From contig JAQXLU010000003.1 of NCBI GenBank assembly GCA_029012285.1, forward strand, positions 1 to 34,832: a DNA stretch of 34,832 nt, given 5' to 3'. Position numbers and translations under genes: made by a program. The stretch's first letter is position 1. Each line of letters begins with the position of its first letter. Positions 23,174 through 32,900 of the stretch are shown here, one piece after another. The stretch is from Clostridiales bacterium (GTDB taxonomy: Bacteria > Bacillota > Clostridia > Christensenellales > Aristaeellaceae). The notes under the pieces were generated by a model that was given only the letters and a program-made list of their open reading frames with translations, had not been told where the DNA came from and did not search any database.

Positions 23174-24304
23174 ATGAGCAACACGACGCACTGGGCCAGC
23201 ATCTGGGGCAACGCGATGTCCATCGCGGAGAACCGCCCCGAGCGCTATGCCCGGCACATCACCCTGCGCTACCCCATCCGCGTGCCCTTTGATGGCACGG
23301 CCCTGCGGCTGACCTTCGACAACTACACCGGCACAGAGCCGGTCACTTTGGCCAAAACCACACTGCTGGCGGGGGAGACCTTCCTCCCGGTGACCTTTGA
23401 TGGGCAGCGGGCGGTCACCATCGGCGCGGGGAGGAACGTCACCTGTGACCCGGTGGAGGTCGCGCTGCATGCGGGCGACACCGTGTTTGTCAGCTTCTAC
23501 CTGGCGGATTTCACCCTCATGCGGTCGGTGGTGTTCACCTGCGGCAAGCTCAGCGGCGGCTGCTACGCCAACGGCGACGAAACGGAAACCCTCCGCCTGG
23601 ATGTGAACACCTCCCGCGCGACAAAGCTGAACTACTTCCTGTCCAACGTGTCCATCCTGACCGCCCGGGAGAACCGCACCGTCATTTGCTACGGGGACTC
23701 CATCACCGCCCAGGACTGGCCGGATGATTTGCAGCTCCGCTGTGCAAGGGATGGCTTCGGGCACACGGCCATCATCCGCCGCGCGGCCAGCGGCACCCGT
23801 ATCCTGCGCGAATATTCCTGCCTCACCTACGAAAGCTACGGCTTGATGGGCAGCCGCCGCTTTGGGCATGAGATTCCCACCGACGGCGCGGATGCGGTCA
23901 TTATTCAGCAGGGCATCAACGACATCATCCATCCGGTGGGGGAGGACGTGAACATCTTCCGCCCCATGAGCGACCTGCCCACGGCGGCGGAGCTGATCGG
24001 CGGGCTGAAAAACTACATCGCCCAGGCGCGGGAGATGGGATTGCGGGTCTATGTGGGCACGCTGCTCCCCATGGGCGGCTGGCGCACGGACGCGGCTTTC
24101 CGGCAGGCGCTGCGCCATGACTTCAATGATTTCATCCGCACGACCGAGCTGATTGACGGCTGCATCGACTTCGACGCGGCCCTCCGCGACTCTGAGCGCC
24201 CGGACTGGTTTTTGCCCGAGTACGATTCCGGGGATCATCTCCACCCCAGCAAGCGGGGCTATGAGCGTATGGCGCAGGAGGTACCCGCGGCGCTGTTGTG
24301 GTGA
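23174..24304 (+). CDS. SGNH/GDSL-family esterase
   Basis: This 376-aa hydrolase has no signal peptide, so it is probably cytoplasmic. The N-terminal half (about 1-165) is beta-rich with no recognised name. The SGNH domain begins with block I YGDSIT (about 173-178, nucleophile Ser), has block III GINDI (about 247-251) and ends with block V DHLHPS (Asp and His). Family members remove acetyl or other acyl groups from sugars; deacetylation of plant oligosaccharides would suit the LplD enzyme in the same window. GGGAGG lies about eight bases before the ATG. It is a single gene with its own promoter. Confidence 0.85.
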   Translation: MSNTTHWASIWGNAMSIAENRPERYARHITLRYPIRVPFDGTALRLTFDNYTGTEPVTLAKTTLLAGETFLPVTFDGQRAVTIGAGRNVTCDPVEVALHAGDTVFVSFYLADFTLMRSVVFTCGKLSGGCYANGDETETLRLDVNTSRATKLNYFLSNVSILTARENRTVICYGDSITAQDWPDDLQLRCARDGFGHTAIIRRAASGTRILREYSCLTYESYGLMGSRRFGHEIPTDGADAVIIQQGINDIIHPVGEDVNIFRPMSDLPTAAELIGGLKNYIAQAREMGLRVYVGTLLPMGGWRTDAAFRQALRHDFNDFIRTTELIDGCIDFDAALRDSERPDWFLPEYDSGDHLHPSKRGYERMAQEVPAALLW

Positions 24305-24323
24305 GGAAAATGGATGAAAAACC

Positions 24324-24361
24324 GAAAAATGCAAGATGATGATGTAAAAACTGCATTTTTC
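24324..24361. terminator. Terminator or operator hairpin between SGNH and rpiR-type genes
   Basis: A perfect 10-bp inverted repeat pairs GAAAAATGCA (24324-24333) with TGCATTTTTC (24352-24361) around an 18-nt loop. The T-run inside the right arm suits a terminator. The position just before the regulator promoter would also suit an operator. Confidence 0.5.
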
Positions 24362-24372
24362 ACGCTTTTCAC

Positions 24373-24401
24373 TTGCAAAACGGGCTGCAATCCGGTATAA
24401 T
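24373..24401 (+). promoter_or_regulatory. Promoter of the RpiR-family regulator
   Basis: TTGCAA (24373-24378), 17 bases, then TATAAT (24396-24401). Confidence 0.75.
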
Positions 24402-24464
24402 GAAGCACGAATGCCCACATGCGTGGAGGACGCAGGGCAATACAGGAAATGGAGAACCGCTGTC

Positions 24465-25337
24465 ATGCAGGATATGCAGGATATGATCGACCGGCTGAAT
24501 CAGTCGGGGAAAAGACTGTCGAAGGGCCATCGCAAGATTGCGCAGTACATCGTCGAGCATTACGACAAGGCCGTGTTTATGACCGCCAGCAAGCTGGGCG
24601 AGAGCGTGGGCGTGAGCGAATCCACCGTGGTGCGCTTCGCCTCCGCCATGGGCTACGAGGGGTATCCCCAGCTGCAGCGCAGCTTGCAGGAGCTGGTCAG
24701 CCACCGGCTGACGGCCAATCAACGCTTTGAGATGTCCACGGAGATCGACCCCCGGGAGGCCCTGAGCGTGGTGCTCAAGAGCGACGTGCAGAACCTGCGC
24801 GCCACCATGGAGCAGATGGATGTGGCCGTCTTTGAGGATGTGGTGAACCGCCTTTTGTCCGCCAAGGCCATCTATGTGATGGGCTTGCGCTCCGCGGCCC
24901 CGCTGGCCCAGTTCATGGGGTATTACCTCAATTATATCTTTGACAATGTGCATCTGGTGTCCTCCGGCGCGACGGACGTGTTCGAGGAGATCTCCAAGTT
25001 GAAGGAGAACGAGGTGCTGGTGGGCATCTCCTTCCCCCGGTATTCGACCCGCACGCTGGAGGCCATGCGCTTTGCCAAGCGCTGCGGCGCACAGGTGGTG
25101 GCGATCACCGACGGCCCCATGTCCCCCCTGGCGGACATGGCCGACGCGACCCTCACTGCCCGCACCGATATGGCTTCCTTCGTGGACAGCCTGGCGGCGC
25201 CGCTCTCCCTCATCAACGCGCTGCTGGTGGCCCTGGGGCTGCACCGCAAGGACGCGCTGACCCAACACTTCCGCCAGCTGGAATCCATTTGGGAGACCTA
25301 CGAGGTGTATCTGGAGGAAGCAGGAAACCATGCATAA
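24465..25337 (+). CDS. MurR/RpiR-family transcriptional regulator
   Basis: This 290-aa regulator has an N-terminal helix-turn-helix domain (about 1-80) with RKIAQYIVEHYD and the recognition block LGESVGVSESTVVRFASAMGY typed in short form as VSESTVVRF. A C-terminal SIS sugar-phosphate-binding domain (about 115-270) contains VMGLRSAAP and SFPRYSTRT. Such proteins sense phosphorylated sugars or amino sugars. The open frame reaches 24411, but the ATG at 24465 with GGAG ten bases upstream is preferred. Its end overlaps the next gene by eight bases, so the two are coupled. The effector is unknown. Confidence 0.9.
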   Translation: MQDMQDMIDRLNQSGKRLSKGHRKIAQYIVEHYDKAVFMTASKLGESVGVSESTVVRFASAMGYEGYPQLQRSLQELVSHRLTANQRFEMSTEIDPREALSVVLKSDVQNLRATMEQMDVAVFEDVVNRLLSAKAIYVMGLRSAAPLAQFMGYYLNYIFDNVHLVSSGATDVFEEISKLKENEVLVGISFPRYSTRTLEAMRFAKRCGAQVVAITDGPMSPLADMADATLTARTDMASFVDSLAAPLSLINALLVALGLHRKDALTQHFRQLESIWETYEVYLEEAGNHA

Positions 25338-26574
25338 GGTGCTTGTCATCGGAGGCGGCGCGGCGGGGATGATGGCGGCGATCTTCGCATCCCGCACCGG
25401 CGCAGCCGTCACAGTGCTGGAACGCAATGAAAAGCTGGGCAAAAAGGTCTACATCACCGGCAAGGGCCGCTGCAACGTGACCAACGATTGCACGCTGGAC
25501 GAATTCCTGCGGGAGGTGCCGCGCAATCCGCGCTTCCTGTACAGCGCGCTGAGCTACTTCGGCCCGCAGCAGATGATGACGCTGCTGGAGGACGGTGGCT
25601 GCCCCGTGGTGGTGCAGCGGGGACGGCGGGTGTTTCCCGCCACGGAGAAGGCCTCTGACGTGACGCGCACGCTGGAGAAAATCATGCGGGAAAACGGCGT
25701 GCGCATCGTCTATGGCGCGCGGGTGGCGGAGATCCTCACAAGGGATGGTGCGGTCTGCGGCGTTGCGCTGCAGGATGGCCGCGTCCTGGAGGGCGACCGG
25801 GTGATCCTCGCCACCGGCGGCTTGTCCTGCCCGCTGACGGGCTCCACTGGCGACGGCTACCGCATGGCGGAGACGCTGGGCCATACCGTCACGCCCCGTA
25901 GCGCGGTGCTTTCCGCTGTCGAAACCGTCGAGCGTTGGCCGGGCGAATTGATGGGCTTGAGCCTGCGCAACGTGACGCTGACGCTGAAAAGGGGCAAAAA
26001 GACGCTCTACGCCGACATGGGGGAAATGCTCTTCACCCACTTTGGTATCTCCGGCCCGCTGGTGCTGACCATGAGCTGCCATCTGCCGGAGCAGCTCTCG
26101 GACGCGCAGGTGTCGCTGAACCTGAAGCCCGGCCTCACCCGGGAGCAGCTGGATGCGCGTTTGCAGCGGGACTTTGACGAGCACAGCCGGAAGCTGCTGC
26201 GCAGCGTGCTGCCGGGGCTGCTGCCCGCCCGTCTGGCGGAGATGTTCCCCGAGCGGTGCGGCGTGGACGGGGACAAGATCTGCGCGCAGATCACCAGGGA
26301 GGAGCGGGAGCGCATCGCCGGGACGATGCAGGCTCTGCCCCTGACGATCAGGGCGCTGGCCCCCATCGAGGAGGCCATCGTCACCCGCGGCGGCGTGAGC
26401 GTGAAGGAAATCGACCCCTCGACGATGGAGAGCAAGCGGGTATCCGGCTTGTACTTCGCGGGTGAGGTGATCGACGTGGACGCGCACACCGGCGGGTACA
26501 ATCTGCAAATTGCCTGGGCCACCGGCGCGTTGGCAGGCACCTGCGCGGCGGAAGAGGGCTTCACGGAAGAATAA
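25330..26574 (+). CDS. BaiN/HI0933-family FAD-dependent oxidoreductase
   Basis: This 414-aa flavoprotein has an N-terminal FAD dinucleotide-binding motif, VIGGGAAGMMAA (about 5-16), an acidic ribose-binding Glu in VLERNEKLGKK, and the family signature GKGRCNVTND (about 46-55). ATGGLSCPLTGSTGDGY and the C-terminal GEVIDVDAHTGGYNLQ second FAD block are also present in pieces. This family (HI0933, YtfG-like and BaiN) reduces conjugated double bonds; BaiN acts on oxo-bile acids in gut clostridia, but the family is broad and housekeeping members are common. It overlaps the RpiR gene by eight bases and is followed after 18 bases by an exonuclease gene. Confidence 0.9.
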   Translation: MHKVLVIGGGAAGMMAAIFASRTGAAVTVLERNEKLGKKVYITGKGRCNVTNDCTLDEFLREVPRNPRFLYSALSYFGPQQMMTLLEDGGCPVVVQRGRRVFPATEKASDVTRTLEKIMRENGVRIVYGARVAEILTRDGAVCGVALQDGRVLEGDRVILATGGLSCPLTGSTGDGYRMAETLGHTVTPRSAVLSAVETVERWPGELMGLSLRNVTLTLKRGKKTLYADMGEMLFTHFGISGPLVLTMSCHLPEQLSDAQVSLNLKPGLTREQLDARLQRDFDEHSRKLLRSVLPGLLPARLAEMFPERCGVDGDKICAQITREERERIAGTMQALPLTIRALAPIEEAIVTRGGVSVKEIDPSTMESKRVSGLYFAGEVIDVDAHTGGYNLQIAWATGALAGTCAAEEGFTEE

Positions 26575-26592
26575 GGATAGGGAGTAAGGAAC

Positions 26593-27597
26593 TTGCATTA
26601 TATCGTGGTGGACCTGGAATGGAATCAGCCGATGTCCTTTGAGTCGCATGTGTACCGTGAGGTGGGGGACAGGCTGATCTTTGAGATGATACAGATTGGC
26701 GCGGTGAAGGTCGGGGCGGATTTTCAGGTGGAGGACTCCATCTCCATCCCCATCCGGCCGACGCATTATGTGAAGATTCATCCGCGCATCCGGAAGATGA
26801 CTCAGCTGGGCCCGGAGGAATTGGCGGACGCGCCCCAGTTCCTGGAGGCGATGGAGCAGTTCGCCGCCTGGTGCGGGGAGGACTATACGCTGCTCACCTG
26901 GGGCTGCGACGACGTGAGCGTGCTCAAGCAGAATATGGACTTCTTCGGCTGCCAGGTGAAGCTGCCGCCCCTGTGCGACATCCAGCGTCTGTTTTCGGAC
27001 GTGTACAAGTGCAAGGAGCGCAAGGGGCTCAAGGCTGCGATGGAGATGCTGGACATCCAGCCGGACGAGAGCCGTTATTTCCACAATGCCCTGCACGACG
27101 CGTATTACACCGCGCTGGTCTTTGCCAAGCTGCCCAACCCGGCGGATGTGCTCAAATACCCGCAGCAGCCCAAGCTGCTCATCCATTCGGACAAGCGCCA
27201 GCGCCAGGAGGGCGAGCGCTTCGATACCGTCAAGGAGGCCTTTGACAGCGAGTTTGCACGCGTGCTGCGCTGCCCGGTCTGCGGCAAGAAGGTCACCGTT
27301 GACGAGGAGGGCTACGTCCGGCAGACGGCGGACAAGTACATCGGCCTGGCCAAGTGCAGCCATCACGGGCTGCTGCTGATCCGTGTGCGCTTGCTGCCCC
27401 AGCAGGGCGGCGGGCTGACCATGCGCATGAAGCTGTCCAAGGCAGCCCCCAGCAACCGCGCGTATGTGAACACCAAGCGCGTCCAGATGCGCCAGCGCGA
27501 CGCGGAGTATGAAGCGGAGCACGGGCATCCCCGCGACCTGGACGCGGAATTGCAGCTGGTGGAGCGCTCCAGCATGCCCTTTGTGGACGAGACATGA
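26593..27597 (+). CDS. DEDDh 3'-5' exonuclease with C-terminal zinc ribbon
   Basis: This 334-aa nuclease of the DnaQ-like (RNase T/KapD-type) superfamily shows Exo I as VVDLEWNQ (Asp and Glu at about 7 and 9), Exo II around WGCDDVSVL (about 103) and Exo III as HNALHDAYYTA (His and Asp near 160-165). A zinc ribbon-like region follows (CPVCGKK about 226, then CSHHG about 256), and the tail is basic. It starts at a TTG with AAGGA just upstream; no closer ATG is in frame before the conserved motif. It follows the flavoprotein gene closely and is likely co-transcribed. DNA or RNA may be the substrate. Confidence 0.85.
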   Translation: MHYIVVDLEWNQPMSFESHVYREVGDRLIFEMIQIGAVKVGADFQVEDSISIPIRPTHYVKIHPRIRKMTQLGPEELADAPQFLEAMEQFAAWCGEDYTLLTWGCDDVSVLKQNMDFFGCQVKLPPLCDIQRLFSDVYKCKERKGLKAAMEMLDIQPDESRYFHNALHDAYYTALVFAKLPNPADVLKYPQQPKLLIHSDKRQRQEGERFDTVKEAFDSEFARVLRCPVCGKKVTVDEEGYVRQTADKYIGLAKCSHHGLLLIRVRLLPQQGGGLTMRMKLSKAAPSNRAYVNTKRVQMRQRDAEYEAEHGHPRDLDAELQLVERSSMPFVDET

Positions 27598-27623
27598 ACT
27601 GAATAGGGAACAGGAGGCATTGT

Positions 27624-29276
27624 ATGAACATCCGATGCGGCGAAAAATCCATGGAGGTGGAGGGCGGCATGACGGTCATGCAGTGCCTCCTTGCCTTGGG
27701 TGTGGATACGCAGGGCGTGCTGGCCGTGCAGCAGCAGGGCCGCGTGCTGGAGCTGAACGACCCCGTCACTAGGGCGGGGGAGCTTCGCCCGCTGACCCTC
27801 CAGGACGAGGAGGGGCGGCGCATTTATGAGCGCTCGCTGCGCTTTGTGGCGCTGCTGGCCTTTCGGCGTCTGATGCCCGGGCAGCGGGTGCGCATCGAGT
27901 ACAGCGTGGGCGGCGGCGTGTTCCTGCATACGCCGGGGCATGCGCTGACCGAAGCGGAGGTGGCCGCCATTCAGGCGGAGATGCGGCGCATCACACAATC
28001 GGATCTGCCCTTTGACAAGCGGGAATGGTCGCTGGACGACGCGATTGCCTACTTTGCCGAGGATGGCCAGATTGACAAGGTGGAACTGCTGCAGCGCCGC
28101 ACCACGCCCTTCTTCAACATGTACGAATGCGGCGGCATGTGGGAGTATTTCTATGGGGCGATGCTGCCCTCCACGGGCGGCGTGGGGGTGTTCGGCGTGC
28201 AGCATCTGCCGGGGCGCGGTATGGCCCTTTTGACCGCTGAGCCGCGCAATCCCACCCGGCATGCGGCCTACATCAACCGGCCTAAGCATTTGGCGGTGTT
28301 CGACCAGAGCGCGAGGTGGTGCGCCATCCTCGGGGTGAGGAACGCGCCCGACATTCATGAAATGCTGGAAAGGAAGCAGTTCCGCGCGTTCATCCGGGTC
28401 AACGAGGCGCTCCACGACAAGGCCATTGCTGAAATTGCCGACGTGATCGCCCGCAAGGGAAGCCGGATCATCCTTGTGGCGGGGCCGTCCTCCTCCGGCA
28501 AGACTACCACCACGGGCCGATTGGCCATCCACCTGCGGGTGCTGGGGCTCGACCCGGTGGTGATCTCCCTGGACAATTACTACCGCGCCCGCGCCGAACA
28601 GCCCCTGGAGGCGGACGGCAGCATCGACCTGGAGTCCCTGCACGCCATCGACGTGCCCCTGTTCCGGGCGCACATGCAGCGTCTGCTCCTGGGCGAAACG
28701 GTGGAGATTCCCCGCTACTCCTTCCAAACGGGCAATCGCATGGAGCACGGCGTGCCGGTGAAGCTCCACCCGGGCCAGCCGGTGCTGGTGGAGGGCATCC
28801 ACGGCCTCAACCCCGCGCTGGTGGAGGGCATTGACGAAAGCGTGATCCACCGCATCTTCGTCAGCGCGCTCAGCTGCATCAACCTGGATGACCACAACCG
28901 TATCCGCACGACGGATGTGCGGCTTTTGCGGCGCATCGTGCGGGACAATCAGTTCCGCGCGACGCCGCCGGAGGAGACCCTCGCCATGTGGCCCAGCGTC
29001 CGAAAGGGCGAGGAAAAATGGGTTTTCCCCTACCAGGAGCTGGCGGACAGCATGCTCAACACCGCCCTCCACTACGAACTGCCCGTCCTGGGGCACTATG
29101 TCTACGGCCTGCTGAAGGCCATATCGCCCGAGAGCCCCTGCTACCTCACCGCCCGCCGGCTGGTGAAGATGCTCAACTACTTCCCCGACATCCCTGAAGC
29201 CGTCCTGGAGGAAATCCCCCCGCTGAGCCTGCTGCGGGAATTCATCGGCGGCTGCACCATTGACCAGGAGGGGTAA
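27624..29276 (+). CDS. TGS/ThrRS-like domain fused to uridine kinase-family P-loop kinase
   Basis: In this 550-aa protein residues about 1-60 look like a TGS/ubiquitin-like fold. Residues about 65-230 resemble the second N-terminal domain of threonyl-tRNA synthetase (HTPGHALTEAEV, then a beta-rich region). Residues about 280-490 form a uridine kinase/phosphoribulokinase-like domain with P-loop AGPSSSGKTTT (about 286-296) and SLDNYYR. This fused nucleoside-kinase family is known in Firmicutes and Thermotogae. Whether it phosphorylates uridine or another nucleoside is not shown. AGGAGG lies about seven bases before the ATG. It begins 26 bases after the exonuclease gene. Confidence 0.87.
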   Translation: MNIRCGEKSMEVEGGMTVMQCLLALGVDTQGVLAVQQQGRVLELNDPVTRAGELRPLTLQDEEGRRIYERSLRFVALLAFRRLMPGQRVRIEYSVGGGVFLHTPGHALTEAEVAAIQAEMRRITQSDLPFDKREWSLDDAIAYFAEDGQIDKVELLQRRTTPFFNMYECGGMWEYFYGAMLPSTGGVGVFGVQHLPGRGMALLTAEPRNPTRHAAYINRPKHLAVFDQSARWCAILGVRNAPDIHEMLERKQFRAFIRVNEALHDKAIAEIADVIARKGSRIILVAGPSSSGKTTTTGRLAIHLRVLGLDPVVISLDNYYRARAEQPLEADGSIDLESLHAIDVPLFRAHMQRLLLGETVEIPRYSFQTGNRMEHGVPVKLHPGQPVLVEGIHGLNPALVEGIDESVIHRIFVSALSCINLDDHNRIRTTDVRLLRRIVRDNQFRATPPEETLAMWPSVRKGEEKWVFPYQELADSMLNTALHYELPVLGHYVYGLLKAISPESPCYLTARRLVKMLNYFPDIPEAVLEEIPPLSLLREFIGGCTIDQEG

Positions 29277-29305
29277 CCCCCGAATAAGGAAAGGAGCGGG
29301 AAACC

Positions 29306-29593
29306 ATGATTCGCCACATCTGCATGTTTACCCTCAAGGAGGACAAGGAAGCCAACGCCGCCGAATTCTGCCGCCGGGCGCAATCGCTGCGCGCCATTCC
29401 CTCTGTGCGGAGCTTCGCGGTTGTCCGTAACGCGCCGGGTACGCCGGAAAGGAATTACAACGTGTCCCTGATCATCGACTTTGACGATGTGGCGGGCCTG
29501 GACGCCTACCGCGTATCCCCGGAGCATGTGGCCTTCGGGCAGTTTGTGGGCACGATCCGGGTGGATCGCGCATGCATTGATTACGAGTTCTGA
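29306..29593 (+). CDS. Dabb-domain (stress-responsive alpha/beta barrel) protein
   Basis: This 95-aa protein is a single Dabb domain that probably forms a dimeric barrel. Typical features are the N-terminal IRHICMFTLK, the central YNVSLIIDFDD and the motif LDAYRVSPEHVAF (about 65-78). AAAGGAGCGGG precedes the ATG. It lies 29 bases after the kinase gene, probably in the same transcript, and just before the ileS promoter. Enzyme activity is not known for most bacterial members. Confidence 0.87.
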   Translation: MIRHICMFTLKEDKEANAAEFCRRAQSLRAIPSVRSFAVVRNAPGTPERNYNVSLIIDFDDVAGLDAYRVSPEHVAFGQFVGTIRVDRACIDYEF

Positions 29594-29633
29594 GAAAAAG
29601 GGGAGAAATCCGAAGGAATCCCGGCAAAACCCC

Positions 29634-29662
29634 TTGCAAAATCGGCTGAACTCGCATATAAT
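29634..29662 (+). promoter_or_regulatory. Promoter of the T-box/ileS unit
   Basis: TTGCAA (29634-29639), 17 bases, then TATAAT (29657-29662). Confidence 0.8.
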
Positions 29663-29674
29663 ATGGCGTAACGT

Positions 29675-29953
29675 TCACGTAGATGGGGACGGCAGGGCAA
29701 CGCGCCTTCAGCGAGCCGGTGATTGGTGCAAGACCGGCAGGATTGCAAGCCCATGCAGATCACCCCGGAGTGAGATTCCCTGAAAGCATGTAGGGGGATC
29801 CGGGCGCTCCCGATACAGGGCAGGCAGGTCGCCGTCAGGCTGTCTGCGCAGAGAGGACAGATTCGTCTGTCAAGCTTGGGTGGTACCGCGGATTTGATTC
29901 AGCCATCGGCTGCTTCGTCCGTCCCAGTGATGTTTGCTGGGGCGGATTTTTTT
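29675..29953 (+). promoter_or_regulatory. T-box riboswitch (isoleucine specifier)
   Basis: A tRNA-sensing leader. Stem I shows the AGCGAGCCGGTGATTGGTG apical block (29710-29728). The specifier codon ATC lies at 29759-29761, directly before ACCCCGGAGTG, which fits isoleucine and the downstream gene. The T-box sequence TGGGTGGTACCGCGG (29877-29891) pairs with the uncharged tRNA end. The terminator follows: 29918-29927 pairs with 29937-29946, then seven T residues. Uncharged tRNA-Ile should prevent termination and raise ileS expression. Confidence 0.95.
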
Positions 29954-29982
29954 CGCCCCGAGAGCTACAGGAGGGAGCACAT

Positions 29983-32900
29983 ATGTACAGGAAAGTTGCC
30001 ACGGACATGAACTTCCCGGCGCGGGAGAAGGAAATCGCCGCGCTGTGGAAGCAAAACGACGTCATCCGCCGTTCCTTCGGGCACCGCAAGGACGGGGAGA
30101 CCTTCACCTTCTTCGACGGCCCGCCGACTGCCAATGGCCGTCCCCACATCGGCCACATCGAGACCCGCGTCATCAAGGACCTCTTCCCCCGCTTCCAGAC
30201 CATGAAGGGCAAGAACGTGCTGCGCAAGGCCGGCTGGGATACCCATGGATTGCCGGTGGAGCTGGAGGTTGAGAAGCTGCTGGGCCTGGACGGCAAGCCC
30301 CAGATCGAGAAGTACGGCATCGAGCCCTTCATCGGCGAGTGCAAGAAGAGCGTGTGGAAATACCTGCACGACTGGGAGAACATGTCCGAGCAGGTGGGCT
30401 ATTGGGTGGACATGGAGCATCCCTACATCACCTACCAGGATGATTACATCGAGTCCGAGTGGTGGAGCCTCAAGACCATCCACGAGAAGGGGCTGCTCTA
30501 TCAGGGCCACAAGATCGTGCCCTACTGCCCCCGCTGCGGCACTGCGCTGTCCTCCCATGAGGTGGCCCAGGGCTACAAGACGGTGAAGGAAGTGTCCGCC
30601 TATGTGCGCTTCAAGGTCGCGGGCGAGGAGAACACCTACCTGCTGGCCTGGACGACCACGCCTTGGACGCTTCCCTCCAACCTGGCCCTGTGCGTCAACC
30701 CCGAGGACACCTACGCGAAATTCCGCGCCGAGGACGGCTTGACCTACATCATGGCCAAAGCGCTGATTGACAGCTGCTTCCCCGGGCAGAGCGTGGAGAT
30801 CGTCGAGGAAATGCCCGGCAAGGCCCTGTGCGGCATGCACTATGAGCCCCTGTTCGACTTTGCCAAGGGCAAGGTGGACAAGGACGCCTGGTTCGTCGTA
30901 GCGGACAGCTACGTCACCATGACCGATGGTACTGGCGTGGTGCATATCGCCCCGGCCTTCGGCGAGGACGATAACCGCGTCTGCCGGGAGAACGATGTGC
31001 CCTTCGTCAACTTTGTGGACAACCAGGGCTGCATGACCGAGGACACCAAGTGGCCCGGCGTGTTTGTCAAGAAGGCCGACCCCATGGTGCTGGACGACCT
31101 GAAGGCGCGCGGCTTGCTCTTCAAGCCCCAGCCCTTTGAGCATGACTATCCCTTCTGCTGGCGCTGCGATACGCCCCTGCTCTACTACGCCCGCCCCACC
31201 TGGTTCATTGAGATGACCAAGGTGCGCGATCAGCTGGTGGCGAACAACCGCACCATCAACTGGCTGCCCGCTAACATCAAGGAAGGCCGCATGGGCACCT
31301 GGCTGGAGAACGTCCACGACTGGGGTCTCTCCCGCGAGCGCTACTGGGGCACCCCCCTGCCCGTGTGGCAGTGCAGCTGCGGCCATATGCATGTGGTCGG
31401 CTCCCGTGCGGAGCTGCGGCAGATGGCCGTCACCGACCCGGGCGACAAGCTGGAGCTCCACCGTCCCTTCATCGACGAGGTGAAGCTCCGCTGCGAAAAG
31501 TGCGGCGGCGAAATGCAGCGCGTCAAGGACGTTATCGACTGCTGGTATGATTCCGGCTCCATGCCCTTTGCCCAGTGGCACTATCCCTTTGAAAACAAGG
31601 AGATGTTCGAGAAGAACTTCCCCGCCAACTTCATCTCCGAGGCCATCGACCAGACCCGCGGCTGGTTCTACACGCTGGAGGCCATCAGCACGCTGCTCTT
31701 TGACCGTGCGCCCTTCCAGAACTGCATCGTCATGGGCCATGTCCAGGATGCCGAGGGCCGCAAGATGTCCAAGCACCTGGGCAATGTGGTCAACCCCTTT
31801 GAGGCGCTGGATCAGTATGGCGCGGACGCGCTGCGCTGGTACTTCTACACCACCGCCGCTCCGTGGCTGCCCAAGCGCTTCTCCAAGGAGGCCGTGCAGG
31901 AGGTGCAGCGCAAGTTCCTGGCAACCTTGCAGAACGTGCACTCCTTCTTCTCCATGTACGCGGAGATCGACGGCTTTGACCCCAACGCCCATCAGCTGGA
32001 GAACGTCGAATTGTCCCTGATGGACAAGTGGATTCTCTCCAAGCTGAACAGCCTGATCCAGCAGGTGGACGATGATTTGAACAACTACCGCATCGTCGAG
32101 CCAGCCAGCGCCATTCAGGACTTTGTGGACGAGCTGTCCAACTGGTACGTCCGGCGCGGGCGCGAGCGCTTCTGGGGCAAGGGCATGGCTGGCGACAAGG
32201 AAGCCGCCTTTGCCACCCTCTACCATGTGCTGGTCACCCTGGCGAAGGTCTGCGCGCCCTTCATCCCCTTCATGGCGGAGGAAATCTATCAGAATCTCGT
32301 CGTGGCCAACGTCCCCGACGCGGTGGATTCCGTGCACCTGTGCGACTTCCCCGTGGCGGACGTCTCCCGCATCGACAAGGAGATGGAGGCGCAGATGGAC
32401 GCGCTGGTGGAGGCCGTGCAGCTGGGCCGCGCCTGCCGCGCACTGGCCAACATGAAAACCCGCCAGCCCGCCGCGCGCCTCTACGTCAAGGGTGCTGCCT
32501 TCGGCGCGGATTACCAGGCCCTGTGCGAGGATGAGCTGAACGTGAAGGAAGTGGTGTTCACCCAGTCTACCCGCGACTTCACCACCTACCAGCTCAAGCC
32601 GCAGATGCGCACCCTGGGCCCGAAGTACGGCAAGCTCCTGGGCAAGATCGGCCAGCACCTGAACACCATGGACGGCAACGACGTGGTGGAGGCCTTCGAC
32701 CGGGGTGAAACCGTGTCCTTTGTGATCGACGATACCACCGTGACCCTGGGCAAGGACGATGTGCTGACCGCCCCCATGCAGAAGCCCGGCTTTGTGGCCC
32801 AGGAGGAGCATGGCGTGATGGTGGTGCTGGACACCAACCTGACCGAGGCGCTGATTCAGGAAGGCTATGTCCGCGAGGTCATCAGCAAGATTCAGACCAT

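Noticed and set aside
25213..27528. Long minus-strand frame opposite the flavoprotein and exonuclease genes
   Set aside because: It spans two well-supported plus-strand genes and shows no recognisable domain.
29701..29761. Cobalamin riboswitch-like block GCCGGTGATTGGTGCAAG before ileS
   Set aside because: It resembles the B12 aptamer's CCGGTGCAAG but lacks the B12 box; the specifier codon and GGTGGTACCGCG identify a T-box.
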